Below, one piece after another: positions 19,213 through 27,995 of a DNA stretch of 64,000 nt. Source of the stretch: Paenibacillus contaminans (GTDB lineage Bacteria > Bacillota > Bacilli > Paenibacillales > NBRC-103111); the NCBI RefSeq assembly GCF_003285015.1, contig NZ_QMFB01000008.1:62001-126000 (forward strand), in the 5' to 3' direction. The notes under the pieces were generated by a model that had not been told where the DNA came from, searched no databases, and saw only the letters and a program-made list of their open reading frames with translations. Positions within the stretch are counted from its first letter, which is position 1. Each line of letters starts with the position of its first letter. The position numbers were made by a program, and so were the translations under genes.

Positions 19213-20587
19213 ATTCCAACATCTCCGCCGCGAGAACGGCGACCTCCAGCTTTTCCAAGCCGAAGAAAGCCTCGTTCGTCATATCGAGCGGAAAGGGCGG
19301 GCGAACCGATTCGAACCAGGCGAGTCCCGATTTATCGCAAAACCAGTCGTATCGCTGCGGCTCCTCGATTTTTTGATCCGGCCACGCCTCGGTCAGCTTC
19401 GGGCTGTAAAACGGTTCCTCTCCCGGCAGCAGCGCATTTCCTTTCAGCTTCGTAACGTATGGCTTGGACGAATCGTGCCGGGTTCCCGTAAACAGATGCG
19501 GCCAATAATCGGTTCGAGAGCCCGTGTGAGGCGTTGCTTCGGCAAACGCCAAAACCCCTTTGAACACGGCAGGCACGCCGTACAGCAAAGCGTAAAGCTT
19601 TTTGCCGACGCCGATACGTTCCTCCAGGCTGGCGAAGCTTTCGAGAATGAGCCCGGCAAGCCTTGGCAGCGGCTTCGTCCGGCCGCCGTTCCCCGCCGAT
19701 ACGCGATGCCGCCCTGTATCCATAGCGGCAGGTTCCGTGACCGGAGCGTAGGGGAGAAGCACTTGCGTCAGCTGAAGCCATGCATAAGCGTGGAATGCGG
19801 CCGTGTTCAGCAGCTCCTCGCGGAATGTCTTATTTTGAACGACGCGTCCTTCGATATAGTTCTGCTCATTGACGATCAGTCCGATTGTCAGCGGTACCGG
19901 ATCCCTATCCTTTAGAAATTGCTCCCATAACGGAGTCATAAATGCGGAAACATGGAAGTGCGGCAGCAGCCGGGTAAGGCCGGTACCGCGCTTTTTGGCT
20001 TCGGCGTAAAGCAGGAGCTGCGGATATGCGTCGCCGAAAATAAGCGCATTCGCACGCTCCAAAAATTGGAACATCCGCTCGCTTTGTGCAGGCGTAATCA
20101 TCCTTGCCAACAGCTCGCCGCGCAGATCGGTCATAGCCCACCCGCCGTTGCGGGATACCATGTGGGCGAGGAACGCCCAATGCAGCTCCGGATGTTCGCT
20201 GTATATACGCCAATACGCTTCCGTTCGCGTTATGTTGTTGCGGTTGCATCGCTCGGTTTCCGCACGGATCGTCTCGATCAGTTTACGGTCGTCATATGTC
20301 GGCGACGGGAGCGTTTCCGTTCCCTCGTCGAAACGACTGCCGATCGGTCCGTTCGGCGCCGTTCTCCCGTCTTTGCCGTTCGCACATGCCGTATGATCCA
20401 GCATAACCCCTAGACGGCCGCGCAGCATTCGCGAAACGGAGGGGCGTATTTGAAGCGGCTGCGAATCGCGGAGCAGGGCAGCCGAGCGCGCATATCCACG
20501 CAGCTTCCCTTGAAGAAGCTTCCAACCATTAGCCGCGAACTGACCTGCAAGCTTGAAGAACCCGTCGGTTTGCACAGCTTTCGGCAT
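19211..20587 (-). CDS. DUF2515 (YppC-like) family protein
   Basis: 458 aa from the ATG at 20587, which has GGGGGGTGGG upstream; an in-frame TTG further out lacks one. The region from about residue 90 to 400 (NRNNITRTEAYWRIY, HPELHWAFLAHMVSRNGGW, LLPHFHVS) resembles the DUF2515 family that includes B. subtilis YppC. It is soluble and alpha-helical in character, with many aromatic residues. Function unknown. It shares a terminator with the convergent flippase gene. Confidence 0.6.
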   Translation of the reverse strand: MPKAVQTDGFFKLAGQFAANGWKLLQGKLRGYARSAALLRDSQPLQIRPSVSRMLRGRLGVMLDHTACANGKDGRTAPNGPIGSRFDEGTETLPSPTYDDRKLIETIRAETERCNRNNITRTEAYWRIYSEHPELHWAFLAHMVSRNGGWAMTDLRGELLARMITPAQSERMFQFLERANALIFGDAYPQLLLYAEAKKRGTGLTRLLPHFHVSAFMTPLWEQFLKDRDPVPLTIGLIVNEQNYIEGRVVQNKTFREELLNTAAFHAYAWLQLTQVLLPYAPVTEPAAMDTGRHRVSAGNGGRTKPLPRLAGLILESFASLEERIGVGKKLYALLYGVPAVFKGVLAFAEATPHTGSRTDYWPHLFTGTRHDSSKPYVTKLKGNALLPGEEPFYSPKLTEAWPDQKIEEPQRYDWFCDKSGLAWFESVRPPFPLDMTNEAFFGLEKLEVAVLAAEMLE

Positions 20588-20826
20588 CGGCTTCCCACCC
20601 CCCAACTTTATTGAAATCATTCCGGATATTTTCAAGGACAGCAGAGCCGTTCTATCGGACGGATTGTAGACTTACGAAATTATCGTTTCCTTTTTGACGG
20701 AAAAAGAAACCTATGGGCGTTTGGCGCGTATAATTAGTCATGCGGTTACGATCGAGTATGAAAGCGGCTGTCTTCGGCAGTCGCAAATCAGTCGTTGCCC
20801 AAATTGGGACTTGGGGAGAGATCGGA

Positions 20827-22311
20827 ATGAAAATCAAGAAAATGGGAATGCTTTGCGCCATGCTCAGCTTCCTGCTGCTTGCGCTTGCGGGCTGTCAAAC
20901 CGTAGGCGGCGTTGATATTACGAAGGCGCTAGTATCGGGTGCTGACGTAAAATCGTCGGAAGGCTCCGCTTCCGTTACGCTGGAGCTTCTCGGAAACGGC
21001 AAGCCGGACAGCGATAATACGGCAGTGCTCAAGTACATAGAATTGCTCAAGAAAGTGACTATCAATCTGAAGGAAATCAAAACGGAATCTCCGGAGCTGC
21101 TTTCGGCAAAAGGGGAAATCGCGTTATCCGGTGGCGTAACGATTCCTTTGTCCCTGACGGTTGGAAAAGATAAGCTGACCGTCCTGTTCGACGGTGCAAG
21201 CAAGCCTTATGTGCTTAATTTGAAAGAAGCGCTTCCGCTTGACAAGCTGCTTCCGGTTGAGCTTCCGCTCGATTCGCTTGGAAGCAATCCGTCGGTCATG
21301 ATCTCGAAGCTTATGCCGTTCATCGCCAAAAGCTTGCCCGAGCCATCCGTAATCAACGTGGAGAAGGCTACCGAAACGATCAATAACGAAGCGGTGAGTC
21401 TGAACAAGGTGCATTTTGAAGTTAAAGGCAAGGAAGTAGCGGGACTTATCAAGCAGTTTATCGGCAATATTCTTGAAGACGAAGCAGGACTTCGCGAGCT
21501 CGTAAAAATGGTCATGAATCAGAGCAGCGCGCAAGGCGGATTTGACTTCAGCGGAATTGCCGTCGAATTTATTAAACCTATGCTTCAAGATCTGCAAGCG
21601 AACATCGACACGAAACTAGCGGAAACAGGATTTGTGAACGATAAGTTCTCGTTGAAGTCGGATCTGTTCCTAGACAGCGACCTGTATCAGCGGAAAGCGA
21701 ATTTCGAGCTTTCGATGAGCTTGCCGGAATTGGAGAAAGACGGTTTTACAGGACTGAAGGTAACGGGCACCATGGACAAATGGAACCTCAATAAACCGGT
21801 GACTGCCGACGTTATCGACGTATCCAAGGGCGCTCTGGAGCAAACGGAAGATACGAAAATGGCGCATTTCATCAAAACGCTCGGAGAGGATTCGAAGCTA
21901 TACGGCTTGCTTGTGAAAGATTTGCAAGTATTAAAGAAAGAAATCGTCCTGCAGATGTCGGATGACGGAAAGCATGTTCCGGATACGCTCAATCCTTTCA
22001 TCAAAGAAGGCAACACGATGGTCCCTGTCCGCTTCGTAACCGAAAGGCTGGATGCGGATGTGGAGTGGAACAACGATACGCGTGAAGTAACGATTACGGA
22101 TATCATGACGGGCAAGAAGGTCGTATTGACGATCGACAGCAAATCGGTTCAAGTAAACGGTCAAACGCTGAACGAGCAGCAAAGCCCTGAAGTCGCGCCT
22201 GAGATTGTCGAAGGATCGACTTACGTACCGGGTGCGTGGCTTGCAAGATTGTTCGACGCTACGACGGCTTGGAACAACGATACCCGTCAAGTGACGATCA
22301 AGAAGGACTAA
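20827..22311 (+). CDS. Lipoprotein with copper amine oxidase N-terminal-like domain
   Basis: 494 aa from the ATG at 20827 (GGGGAGAGATCGGA upstream). A lipoprotein signal ends with LAGC, so the protein is tethered outside the membrane. The middle 300 residues are not recognised. The C-terminal 120 residues form the stalk-like domain widely found in Paenibacillaceae: EGNTMVPVRFVTERLDADV, then WNNDTREVTI, then a second half ending WNNDTRQVTI. That domain is named for amine oxidases but carries no catalytic site; it is usually a surface-binding module. A terminator follows. Confidence 0.8.
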   Translation: MKIKKMGMLCAMLSFLLLALAGCQTVGGVDITKALVSGADVKSSEGSASVTLELLGNGKPDSDNTAVLKYIELLKKVTINLKEIKTESPELLSAKGEIALSGGVTIPLSLTVGKDKLTVLFDGASKPYVLNLKEALPLDKLLPVELPLDSLGSNPSVMISKLMPFIAKSLPEPSVINVEKATETINNEAVSLNKVHFEVKGKEVAGLIKQFIGNILEDEAGLRELVKMVMNQSSAQGGFDFSGIAVEFIKPMLQDLQANIDTKLAETGFVNDKFSLKSDLFLDSDLYQRKANFELSMSLPELEKDGFTGLKVTGTMDKWNLNKPVTADVIDVSKGALEQTEDTKMAHFIKTLGEDSKLYGLLVKDLQVLKKEIVLQMSDDGKHVPDTLNPFIKEGNTMVPVRFVTERLDADVEWNNDTREVTITDIMTGKKVVLTIDSKSVQVNGQTLNEQQSPEVAPEIVEGSTYVPGAWLARLFDATTAWNNDTRQVTIKKD

Positions 22312-22348
22312 CGGCGTGTTAGCATAACTTGCAGCCGGGTATATATGA

Positions 22349-22384
22349 AACGGATAGAGCGTAAGCTGCTCTGTCCGTTTTTTT
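22349..22384 (+). terminator. Terminator after lipoprotein gene
   Basis: Stem AACGGATAGAGC (22349-22360) with GCTCTGTCCGTT (22368-22379), then T-run. Confidence 0.88.
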
Positions 22385-22475
22385 CATATAAGGTTTCACC
22401 TATCAAGCGCTTATATTTCAAAGGCTAAAAGCGCGCGTCCCAAAGGATGGCGAAGCCGGGTATGCTTTATGCTGC
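22385..22475 (+). repeat. Dispersed intergenic repeat, copy C (left module)
   Basis: TATAAGGTTTCACCTATCAAG followed by CTTATATTTCAAAGG matches the left part of copies A and F; GGATGGCGAAGCCGG at 22445-22459 resembles the right part. It begins immediately after a terminator. Confidence 0.6.
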
Positions 22476-22495
22476 GACGACTGTGGTATAAATTT

Positions 22496-22519
22496 ACAAC
22501 CGAAAAGGTTGTTTTTTTT
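22496..22519 (+). terminator. Hairpin with T-run before the MarR gene
   Basis: ACAACC-GAAAA-GGTTGT then seven or more T. It lies between the repeat and the MarR promoter region; what transcript it ends is unclear. Confidence 0.5.
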
Positions 22520-22522
22520 ATT

Positions 22523-22546
22523 TGTCGCACATATAATTGTTATGAC
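22523..22546 (+). promoter_or_regulatory. Candidate promoter/operator of the MarR gene
   Basis: TATAAT at 22533-22538 sits between TTGTC (22523-22527) and GACAA (22542-22546), an inverted pair that could be an autoregulatory operator. Motif short; weak evidence. Confidence 0.35.
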
Positions 22547-22571
22547 AAGTATATTTGGAGGAGCGGAACCT

Positions 22572-23012
22572 ATGACATTCGATCTTGCCAAGGAAACGGT
22601 AGGGCAGCTGTTTAGCTTGACTTACCGGAAAATCGGCCATGTACTGGCAACACGTTTTAAGCCGTTCGATATAACGACCGAGCAGTGGAGCGTGTTATCG
22701 CGCCTTTCCGAGCAGGAAGGCATCAGCCAGAAGGAGCTGGCGAACCGCAGCTTGAAAGATCAGCCGACCGTTACACGGATTCTCGACTGCCTGGAGCGCA
22801 AAGACTTGATTCGCAAAACGGCCAACGCGGAAGACCGCAGGTCGTTTCTTATTTATATGACTGAGAAAGGCAAGGGCGTGGTGGGCGAGCTGCTGCCTCA
22901 TTTTCATCAGGCGTTAGCCGATGTGACGGAAGGGATTCCGGAGAAGCAGATCGAGTTGTTCCGCGAAACGCTGTATAAGATGATCGAGAACGCGGAGCGC
23001 CATAAAGCCTGA
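22572..23012 (+). CDS. MarR family transcriptional regulator
   Basis: 146-aa winged-helix regulator; the ATG at 22572 has TTGGAGGAG upstream. Recognition-helix region ISQKELANRSLKDQPTVTRI and wing LIRKTANAEDRRSFLIYMT with the conserved DxRS are clear. The MarR gene is 47 bp upstream of an MFS transporter start, a common pairing in which the regulator represses the exporter until a ligand binds. Confidence 0.88.
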   Translation: MTFDLAKETVGQLFSLTYRKIGHVLATRFKPFDITTEQWSVLSRLSEQEGISQKELANRSLKDQPTVTRILDCLERKDLIRKTANAEDRRSFLIYMTEKGKGVVGELLPHFHQALADVTEGIPEKQIELFRETLYKMIENAERHKA

Positions 23013-23059
23013 AGCGGTGTATGGCGGGCCGGATGAAATTAAACGAGTTGAGGTGCAGC

Positions 23060-24322
23060 ATGGAAAAGCAGCCAGAGGCAATGCCCCGGTTATGGACGAA
23101 GCCGTTTATAACCGTGACTTTATCGAATTTATTTTTATTTTTGAACTTGCAAATGATCACGACCGTTTTACCCGCGTTCATTGCAGCCGAATATGACGCA
23201 AGCAGCGTGACGGTCAGCTGGGTCATCAGCATTTTTGCGCTTGTGGCGATCGTGACGCGTTTCTACGCCGGTAATGCGATATTGCGTCTCGGCAAAACAA
23301 GGATGCTGATGATCGGTCTCATCGTCTATTTGGCGGCGACTGCGAGCTATTATTGGGCTGGAGCGATCGCGCTGATTATGGCGGTCCGGATCCTGTACGG
23401 CATCGGCTTCGGCTTGACGAGCACAGCGGTCGGAACGCTGGCATCGGATATTATCCCGCAGAAGCGGATCGGCGAAGGAATGGGGTATTTCGGTCTTTCA
23501 AGCGGCTTATCGATGTCGCTCGCTCCTGTTATCGGACTTGCCGTGTATCAAAGCTTCGGCTTCGATTGGCTGATCTTGATTTCGACGCTGCTTGTCGCCA
23601 TCGTAATCCCGCTATCGCTGTCGCTGCGTTCCTTCGGAGGCGAGGCTGCGGCTTTGCAGCGGGCGAAGGCGATCATTCACCGCGCCGAAGAGAGGGGCGA
23701 TACTACAGACGGCGCCGCTGACGCAAAGGGGCGGAACAAGCTCATAGACAAAGAGGTTTTGCTGCCGTGTTTTTTGAATTTGTTTTTTACGGTAACGTAC
23801 GGCGGCTTGATCAGCTTTCTGACGATGTTCGGCAAAGAAACGCATATTGCGAACGTCGGCTGGTTTTTCCTTTTTAACGCGCTTGCGGTTATGCTGGTAC
23901 GTCCTTTCTCGGGAAAATTGTTCGACCGCAGCGGTCCGGCAGCCGTTATGCCGGCAGGGGCGCTTTTCGTTATCGGAGGGCTTGTCCTCCTTTCTTATTC
24001 CGCTTCGACTGCCGTTATGATTGCAGCCGCAGTTTGCTACGGCATCGGCTACGGTGTTTTGCAGCCTTCTCTGCAGGCTTGGACGGTAAAGCGAGTTAGA
24101 CCGGAAAGACGCGGCGCGGCTACCGGGATGTTTTACAACTCCACCGACCTTGGCATCGCTATCGGCTCCTTGACGCTTGGGATCGTGGCGACGCAAACGA
24201 GCTACGCCATGATGTATCGGTTGTCTGCAGGGTTCCTCGTATTGTTTCTGCTCGTTTACGCATTGTCTTATTTCGGCCGGGAAGCCAAGCGCGCCCGTCA
24301 AACGGCGAGCGGACAGCTATGA
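23060..24322 (+). CDS. MFS efflux-type transporter
   Basis: 420 aa with about 12 helices. The start at 23060 is preceded by GAGTTGAGGTG; codons upstream in frame lack a site. Features include ATGMFYNSTDLGIAIGS in the C-terminal half and a charged central loop (residues 180-215). It is probably cotranscribed with, and controlled by, the MarR regulator upstream. The pattern fits drug or small-molecule export; substrate unknown. Confidence 0.82.
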   Translation: MEKQPEAMPRLWTKPFITVTLSNLFLFLNLQMITTVLPAFIAAEYDASSVTVSWVISIFALVAIVTRFYAGNAILRLGKTRMLMIGLIVYLAATASYYWAGAIALIMAVRILYGIGFGLTSTAVGTLASDIIPQKRIGEGMGYFGLSSGLSMSLAPVIGLAVYQSFGFDWLILISTLLVAIVIPLSLSLRSFGGEAAALQRAKAIIHRAEERGDTTDGAADAKGRNKLIDKEVLLPCFLNLFFTVTYGGLISFLTMFGKETHIANVGWFFLFNALAVMLVRPFSGKLFDRSGPAAVMPAGALFVIGGLVLLSYSASTAVMIAAAVCYGIGYGVLQPSLQAWTVKRVRPERRGAATGMFYNSTDLGIAIGSLTLGIVATQTSYAMMYRLSAGFLVLFLLVYALSYFGREAKRARQTASGQL

Positions 24323-24402
24323 CGGGATGCTCGAAGCGAACGGAGTAACATGCGATCCGTTATGCTATAATAGGATTTGATAGCGAACGGGGAGGCATGA
24401 GC

Positions 24403-24612
24403 GTGCGAAGAGAAGATGTCATTCCGAAGCATATTCGGATTCGAAATAAGTATTTGGGTATTTTGCTGGCCATCGGGATAGCGATCGGTTCGGCTGCAGG
24501 ATTTTTCTTCGAGAACCCTGCGACCGGTATTATTCCCGGCGTCGTGGTCGGTTTAATTAGCGGAACGATCATCGGCAATATTAAAGCGAGGCCCTATATC
24601 GAGCAGGAATAA
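24403..24612 (+). CDS. Small membrane protein, 69 aa
   Basis: Two hydrophobic segments (YLGILLAIGIAIGSAAGFFF and GIIPGVVVGLISGTIIG) after a basic head. The GTG at 24403 is preferred over the ATG at 24397, because GGGGAGG ends one base before that ATG but seven before the GTG. TATAAT at 24366-24371 may be its -10. Family not recognised. Confidence 0.6.
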   Translation: MRREDVIPKHIRIRNKYLGILLAIGIAIGSAAGFFFENPATGIIPGVVVGLISGTIIGNIKARPYIEQE

Positions 24613-24646
24613 GGAAAATCCGGCTGCGGGGGTAAAAACAACCGTC

Positions 24647-24703
24647 AAAAAAGGACAGCTTCTCCGGACCGCCAAGCGGCGGCCGGATGAAACTGTCCTT
24701 TTT
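24647..24703. terminator. Bidirectional terminator
   Basis: Arms AAAAAAGGACAG (24647-24658) and CTGTCCTTTTT (24693-24703), with an inner GC-rich hairpin. It serves the small membrane protein gene and the convergent RHH gene. Confidence 0.8.
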
Positions 24704-24723
24704 GCTTTGCTGAATAAAGCCGG

Positions 24724-24918
24724 CTAGCTGTCGTCTGAATCGGACCCCTCCGGAGGAGGAGGAGCCGCTCCGGGCAATCGTCCTGCGCGGCGCAGCGTTT
24801 CGCGGAGCAAAAACTCGATATGAGCGTTGACGCTGCGGAACTCGTCCTGCGACCAGCGTTCCAAGGCTTCGTATATTTGAGGGTCGATGCGGAGCGGAAA
24901 GCTTTTTTTAGGAGCCAT
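24724..24918 (-). CDS. Arc/CopG-like ribbon-helix-helix protein
   Basis: 64 aa. FPLRIDPQIYEALERWSQDEFRS has the beta strand and first helix of an Arc-type fold, and VNAHIEFLLRETLRRAGR the second helix. The acidic, Pro-rich tail (PPPPEGSDSDD) is disordered in appearance. It starts 15 bp after the SPFH protein gene and is probably in the same operon. The role may be DNA binding or an antitoxin-like regulator; no toxin gene is adjacent. Confidence 0.75.
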   Translation of the reverse strand: MAPKKSFPLRIDPQIYEALERWSQDEFRSVNAHIEFLLRETLRRAGRLPGAAPPPPEGSDSDDS

Positions 24919-24933
24919 GACGCACCGCTTCCT

Positions 24934-25776
24934 CTAGTAAAGCGTCCCGGTGTTTATGACGGGGCTGGCGGAACGGTCGGATACGATCGCCACCATCAGA
25001 TTGTTGATCATTGCTGCCTTGCGCTCCTCGTCCAGCTCCACGATGCCTTGCTCCTGCAATTGGCCGATCGCCATCTGTACCATGCCGACAGCGCCTTCCA
25101 CGATTTTTTGCCGTGCTGACAATATCGCCGCCGCTTGCTGCCGCTGAAGCATGGCGCTGGCGATCTCCGTCGAATAAGCGAGATGGGTCAGACGCGCTTC
25201 GACGACCTCCACACCGGCTACCGCAAGACGCGTTTGCAGCTCCTGGCTCAGCTCGGCAGCTACTTCATCGGAATTTCCGCGAAGCGAATAAGCTTCTCCC
25301 GCGAAATTGTCATAAGGATATTTACTGGCAACATGGCGCAGAGCGGTTTCGCTTTGTATTTCCACGAATTGCTCGTAATTGTCGACGTCAAACAGCGCTT
25401 TGGCCGAATCCACCACTTTAAATACGACGACCGCGGCGATTTCGATCGGATTGCCTTCGACATCGTTTACTTTCAGCTTGGCGCTGTTGAAGTTGCGTAC
25501 GCGAAGCGAAACCGTTTTACGAATGGAGAAAGGGACGGTCAGCCAAAGTCCGCTTTTGCGGATCGTTCCTTTATAGTCGCCGAAGAATGTAATGGCAACC
25601 GCCTGATTAGGCTGTACGACCGTTAGGCTCGCCATGATCACCAACACGATCGCCTCTGCAATGATGCCGGTTACGAATTGCTCCTGCACAAGAAGAAATA
25701 TGCCGCCTGCAAGCAGAATAACCAGAATCAGGGTGGCGAAGTAGCCGTTGACGGCTAAAGCTTTTTTCTCGTTCAT
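24934..25776 (-). CDS. SPFH/band 7 domain membrane protein
   Basis: 280 aa from the ATG at 25776 (GGGAGGTCACAAG upstream). Two N-terminal hydrophobic helices (about 8-28 and 33-55) anchor the protein. The SPFH domain covers about 60-230 ([45 protein letters not shown]). The C-terminal coiled coil has the stomatin-like [17 protein letters not shown]. Such proteins assemble membrane microdomain scaffolds. Its promoter overlaps a palindrome (25837-25852). Confidence 0.85.
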   Translation of the reverse strand: MNEKKALAVNGYFATLILVILLAGGIFLLVQEQFVTGIIAEAIVLVIMASLTVVQPNQAVAITFFGDYKGTIRKSGLWLTVPFSIRKTVSLRVRNFNSAKLKVNDVEGNPIEIAAVVVFKVVDSAKALFDVDNYEQFVEIQSETALRHVASKYPYDNFAGEAYSLRGNSDEVAAELSQELQTRLAVAGVEVVEARLTHLAYSTEIASAMLQRQQAAAILSARQKIVEGAVGMVQMAIGQLQEQGIVELDEERKAAMINNLMVAIVSDRSASPVINTGTLY

Positions 25777-25816
25777 CTTGTGACCTCCCACATGATAGTA
25801 TTGTTTTGATATTTAT

Positions 25817-25852
25817 ATGATATCACAATTGAAAAAATATGTAAATACATAT
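25817..25852 (-). promoter_or_regulatory. SPFH operon promoter with palindromic operator
   Basis: On the minus strand TTTACA (25845-25840), 17 bp, TATCAT (25822-25817). The palindrome ATATGTAAATACATAT at 25837-25852 covers the -35, the place expected for a repressor. The regulator is unknown. Confidence 0.6.
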
Positions 25853-25855
25853 GAA

Positions 25856-25883
25856 ATAAAAATCGCCGTTTTGCACGGCGACA
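25856..25883 (-). terminator. Terminator after cotH
   Basis: Minus-strand hairpin CGCCG-TGCAAAA-CGGCG followed by ATTTTTATTT. Confidence 0.75.
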
Positions 25884-25923
25884 TGTTTTAGGCGAATGCA
25901 AGATCTTGTAATCGTCGTCCCCC

Positions 25924-26982
25924 TTACATGGATTGCAGCGCCTGTTTGAGAAAAGATCTTCTTTCTTTAATATACGTTTCGATGACATCCGGTTCGTCTT
26001 CAAAAACGGAATAAGACCAATTTCGCATTTTATCTTCACGAATGTAAGGCGCGATCGCCTGATGCATCCGATATACTTCGGGCATGATTTTGGAGGCGGT
26101 AAATGCGGATTGCAAAGTTTCCTGCAAAATTTGCTTGTACTTCTCGCGAAAGGGTTTGATGGAGAGCAGGATCCGGGTAAGCTCGTTATAGCCCGTAGCT
26201 TTCACCATGTCGCTGGCGGTTTTTCTGCCGTAACAGTTGCGGCCCCAGGTTCCTTCATAATCCCAGGGGAGCATTCTGTATTTCAGCTTCGTTTTATGTT
26301 TGTAGAGTGCGTAGTTTTGCTCGAAACCGTCATAATTGCTTGTGAAAACGGCGCCTGCCAGCCATCTCAAATAATTGTCGACATCAAGCTGGGCGGCTAA
26401 ATATTTAACAAGCTGCTGTCCGCGCAGCGTGTTAATATTACGAATGAATTCGACAAGCCGCTTGCGTTCGGTTGTCGTTCCGATAATATGCTCATAGCCG
26501 TTGAACAACGACGATTTGCGCCGGGAGGAGTCGTAGCCGTTCAGCCCGAAGTTCGCATCGTCGCTAACCGCATAAACGAGCAGGGAAAAAGGAATTCCTC
26601 TGCGGTTGAAAAAACGCCGGTTGACGCCTTCGATTTCCAGATAAACGCCCAGATCCTGTCCGTTCAGCTCTAGCCTGATATGCCTGACAGCCGGACAACT
26701 GAGCCCGATCCAACGCAAAAAGGTAAAAGACAGCGCGTTACGAATCATCGATGGATCGTCGTATTCCGAATTGAGGTGGAGCGTTTTGTAGCCTTGGGCG
26801 ATTTCATACGATTTCTTATTGTATTTACGCGTATGATTTCCCCGATACCGAATGCGGATCGCCTCGCGTCGGCCGGACCCGGTAATCAAAGTGGCTTTCA
26901 CGAAATTATCGCTCCATACGTCCTCCTGCAGCCTTTTCCACTGCGAATCGGAGATGACGACACGTCGGACAGGTAAGCTCAT
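25924..26982 (-). CDS. cotH: CotH family spore coat protein kinase
   Basis: 352 aa. CotH proteins are atypical protein kinases of the spore coat; in B. subtilis CotH phosphorylates serines of CotG and CotB. Family features seen: RYRGNHTRKYNKKSYEI (nucleotide-binding loop region), NSEYDDPSMIRNALS, ELNGQDLGVYLEIEG, NYDGFEQNYALY and the catalytic-type Asp in LPWDYEGTWG. The ATG is chosen with GGAGG about 15 bases upstream, which is long. Directly upstream on the same strand lies a Ser/Arg/Gly repeat gene, a likely substrate. Confidence 0.85.
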   Translation of the reverse strand: MSLPVRRVVISDSQWKRLQEDVWSDNFVKATLITGSGRREAIRIRYRGNHTRKYNKKSYEIAQGYKTLHLNSEYDDPSMIRNALSFTFLRWIGLSCPAVRHIRLELNGQDLGVYLEIEGVNRRFFNRRGIPFSLLVYAVSDDANFGLNGYDSSRRKSSLFNGYEHIIGTTTERKRLVEFIRNINTLRGQQLVKYLAAQLDVDNYLRWLAGAVFTSNYDGFEQNYALYKHKTKLKYRMLPWDYEGTWGRNCYGRKTASDMVKATGYNELTRILLSIKPFREKYKQILQETLQSAFTASKIMPEVYRMHQAIAPYIREDKMRNWSYSVFEDEPDVIETYIKERRSFLKQALQSM

Positions 26983-27013
26983 AGCGCGGCACCAGCCTCC
27001 GGAAATAGTCGTG

Positions 27014-27048
27014 GAAAAACCTATCAGTCGGAAACCGATAGGTTTTTC
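27014..27048 (-). terminator. Terminator between the repeat-protein gene and cotH
   Basis: Perfect 11-bp arms AAAAACCTATC (27015-27025) and GATAGGTTTTT (27037-27047). In minus orientation it follows the repeat-protein stop and precedes cotH, so cotH probably has its own promoter or relies on readthrough. Confidence 0.8.
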
Positions 27049-27068
27049 GCCTATTTAATTGAAAAGGG

Positions 27069-27758
27069 TTAGCTGCGACCCGAACCCGAACGACCGGAAC
27101 CGGAGCGGCGCGAGCGTCCGGACCCGGAACGGCCCGAACGACCTGTACGGTCGGAACAGGAGCGTCCCGAGCGACCGGAATGTCCGGTGCGGCCGGAATG
27201 ACCTGTACGTCCCGAGCCCGAACGCCCTGTACGGCCGGAACAGGAGCGTCCCGAGCGACCGGAATGTCCGGTGCGGCCGGAATGACCTGTACGTCCCGAG
27301 CCCGAACGCCCTGTACGGCCGGAACAGGAGCGTCCCGAGCGACCGGAATGTCCGGTGCGTCCGGAATGACCTGTACGTCCCGAGCCCGAATGCCCTGTAC
27401 GGCCTGAGCCTGAGCGTCCCGAGCCCGAACGGCCTGTACGTCCGGAGCCTGAACGACCCGAACCCGAGCGGCCGGAGCGATGTGAACGGTGAGAACGACC
27501 GGAACGACCGGAGCGACCGGAACGACCGGAGCGACCAGAACGACCGGAGCGACCAGAACGACCGGAACGACCGGAGCGGTGGGAGCGGTGGGAACGGTCA
27601 GATCGACCCGAACGGCAGGATTTATCCGATTTGTTCGATTTCTCCGATTTGCTGCAGTCTATGTCGTCTGTGCCCTCACGTTCCCAGTTGCCACAGCAGT
27701 CCCAGCAGCTTTCGTATACGAGGCCGTCGGACAATTCATCAAATCTAGGACTCGACAT
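27069..27758 (-). CDS. CotG-like Ser/Arg/Gly-rich repeat protein
   Basis: 229 aa from the ATG at 27758, preceded by AAAGGGGGA. The first 45 residues are ordinary (SSPRFDELSDGLVYES, then CWDCCGNW, then DCSKSEKSNKSDKS). The rest is made of SGR-type triplets (SGRSGR, SGSGRTG, HSGRTG, RSCSG) with extreme Ser, Gly and Arg content. Part is a near-perfect 28-residue tandem repeat (DNA period 84 bp). Its position next to cotH mirrors the cotG/cotH neighbourhood of B. subtilis, so it is a probable phospho-acceptor coat protein. Minus-strand CATA-GTA-TG near 27796 resembles a sigma-K -10. The opposite strand is also open but lacks a ribosome site and terminator. Confidence 0.75.
   Translation of the reverse strand: MSSPRFDELSDGLVYESCWDCCGNWEREGTDDIDCSKSEKSNKSDKSCRSGRSDRSHRSHRSGRSGRSGRSGRSGRSGRSGRSGRSGRSHRSHRSGRSGSGRSGSGRTGRSGSGRSGSGRTGHSGSGRTGHSGRTGHSGRSGRSCSGRTGRSGSGRTGHSGRTGHSGRSGRSCSGRTGRSGSGRTGHSGRTGHSGRSGRSCSDRTGRSGRSGSGRSRRSGSGRSGSGRS
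27153..27404. repeat. Three 84-bp tandem repeats
   Basis: Units begin at 27153, 27237 and 27321 (GGAACAGGAGCG each time) and are almost identical; the next unit, from 27405, is degenerate. The flanks consist of shorter SGR-coding repeats. The period is a multiple of three, keeping the frame. Confidence 0.9.
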
Positions 27759-27995
27759 CCAAAATCCCCCTTTCATTTGATATGCTCCATACTATGGCTG
27801 AGGATTGAACGATGCTTGGTTAGTAGTTTAGCGGCACAAAAAAAGGCAGGAGATTAGAAGATACGAAATAGAGAAACGTTCCATTGCTAGAAACGGGACG
27901 GATTTGGTAGAATCACGTCTCCCGGCGGCGGATTGACTTTCGCTTATCCGCATGCTATAAAGAGGAAAATCAATTCGAGTGCAGGAGGCAGCGTC

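Noticed and set aside
19300..19330. tRNA-like TTCGAACC string
   Set aside because: No cloverleaf or acceptor stem around it, and it lies within the DUF2515-like coding sequence.
27153..27404. Possible CRISPR array
   Set aside because: The 84-bp units are contiguous, lack unique spacers and are an in-frame coding repeat.
27059..27748. 229-codon open frame on the plus strand through the SGR repeat region
   Set aside because: The tandem repeat keeps both strands open. The minus frame has the ribosome site, a terminator directly behind its stop, a non-repetitive N-terminus and the cotH neighbour.
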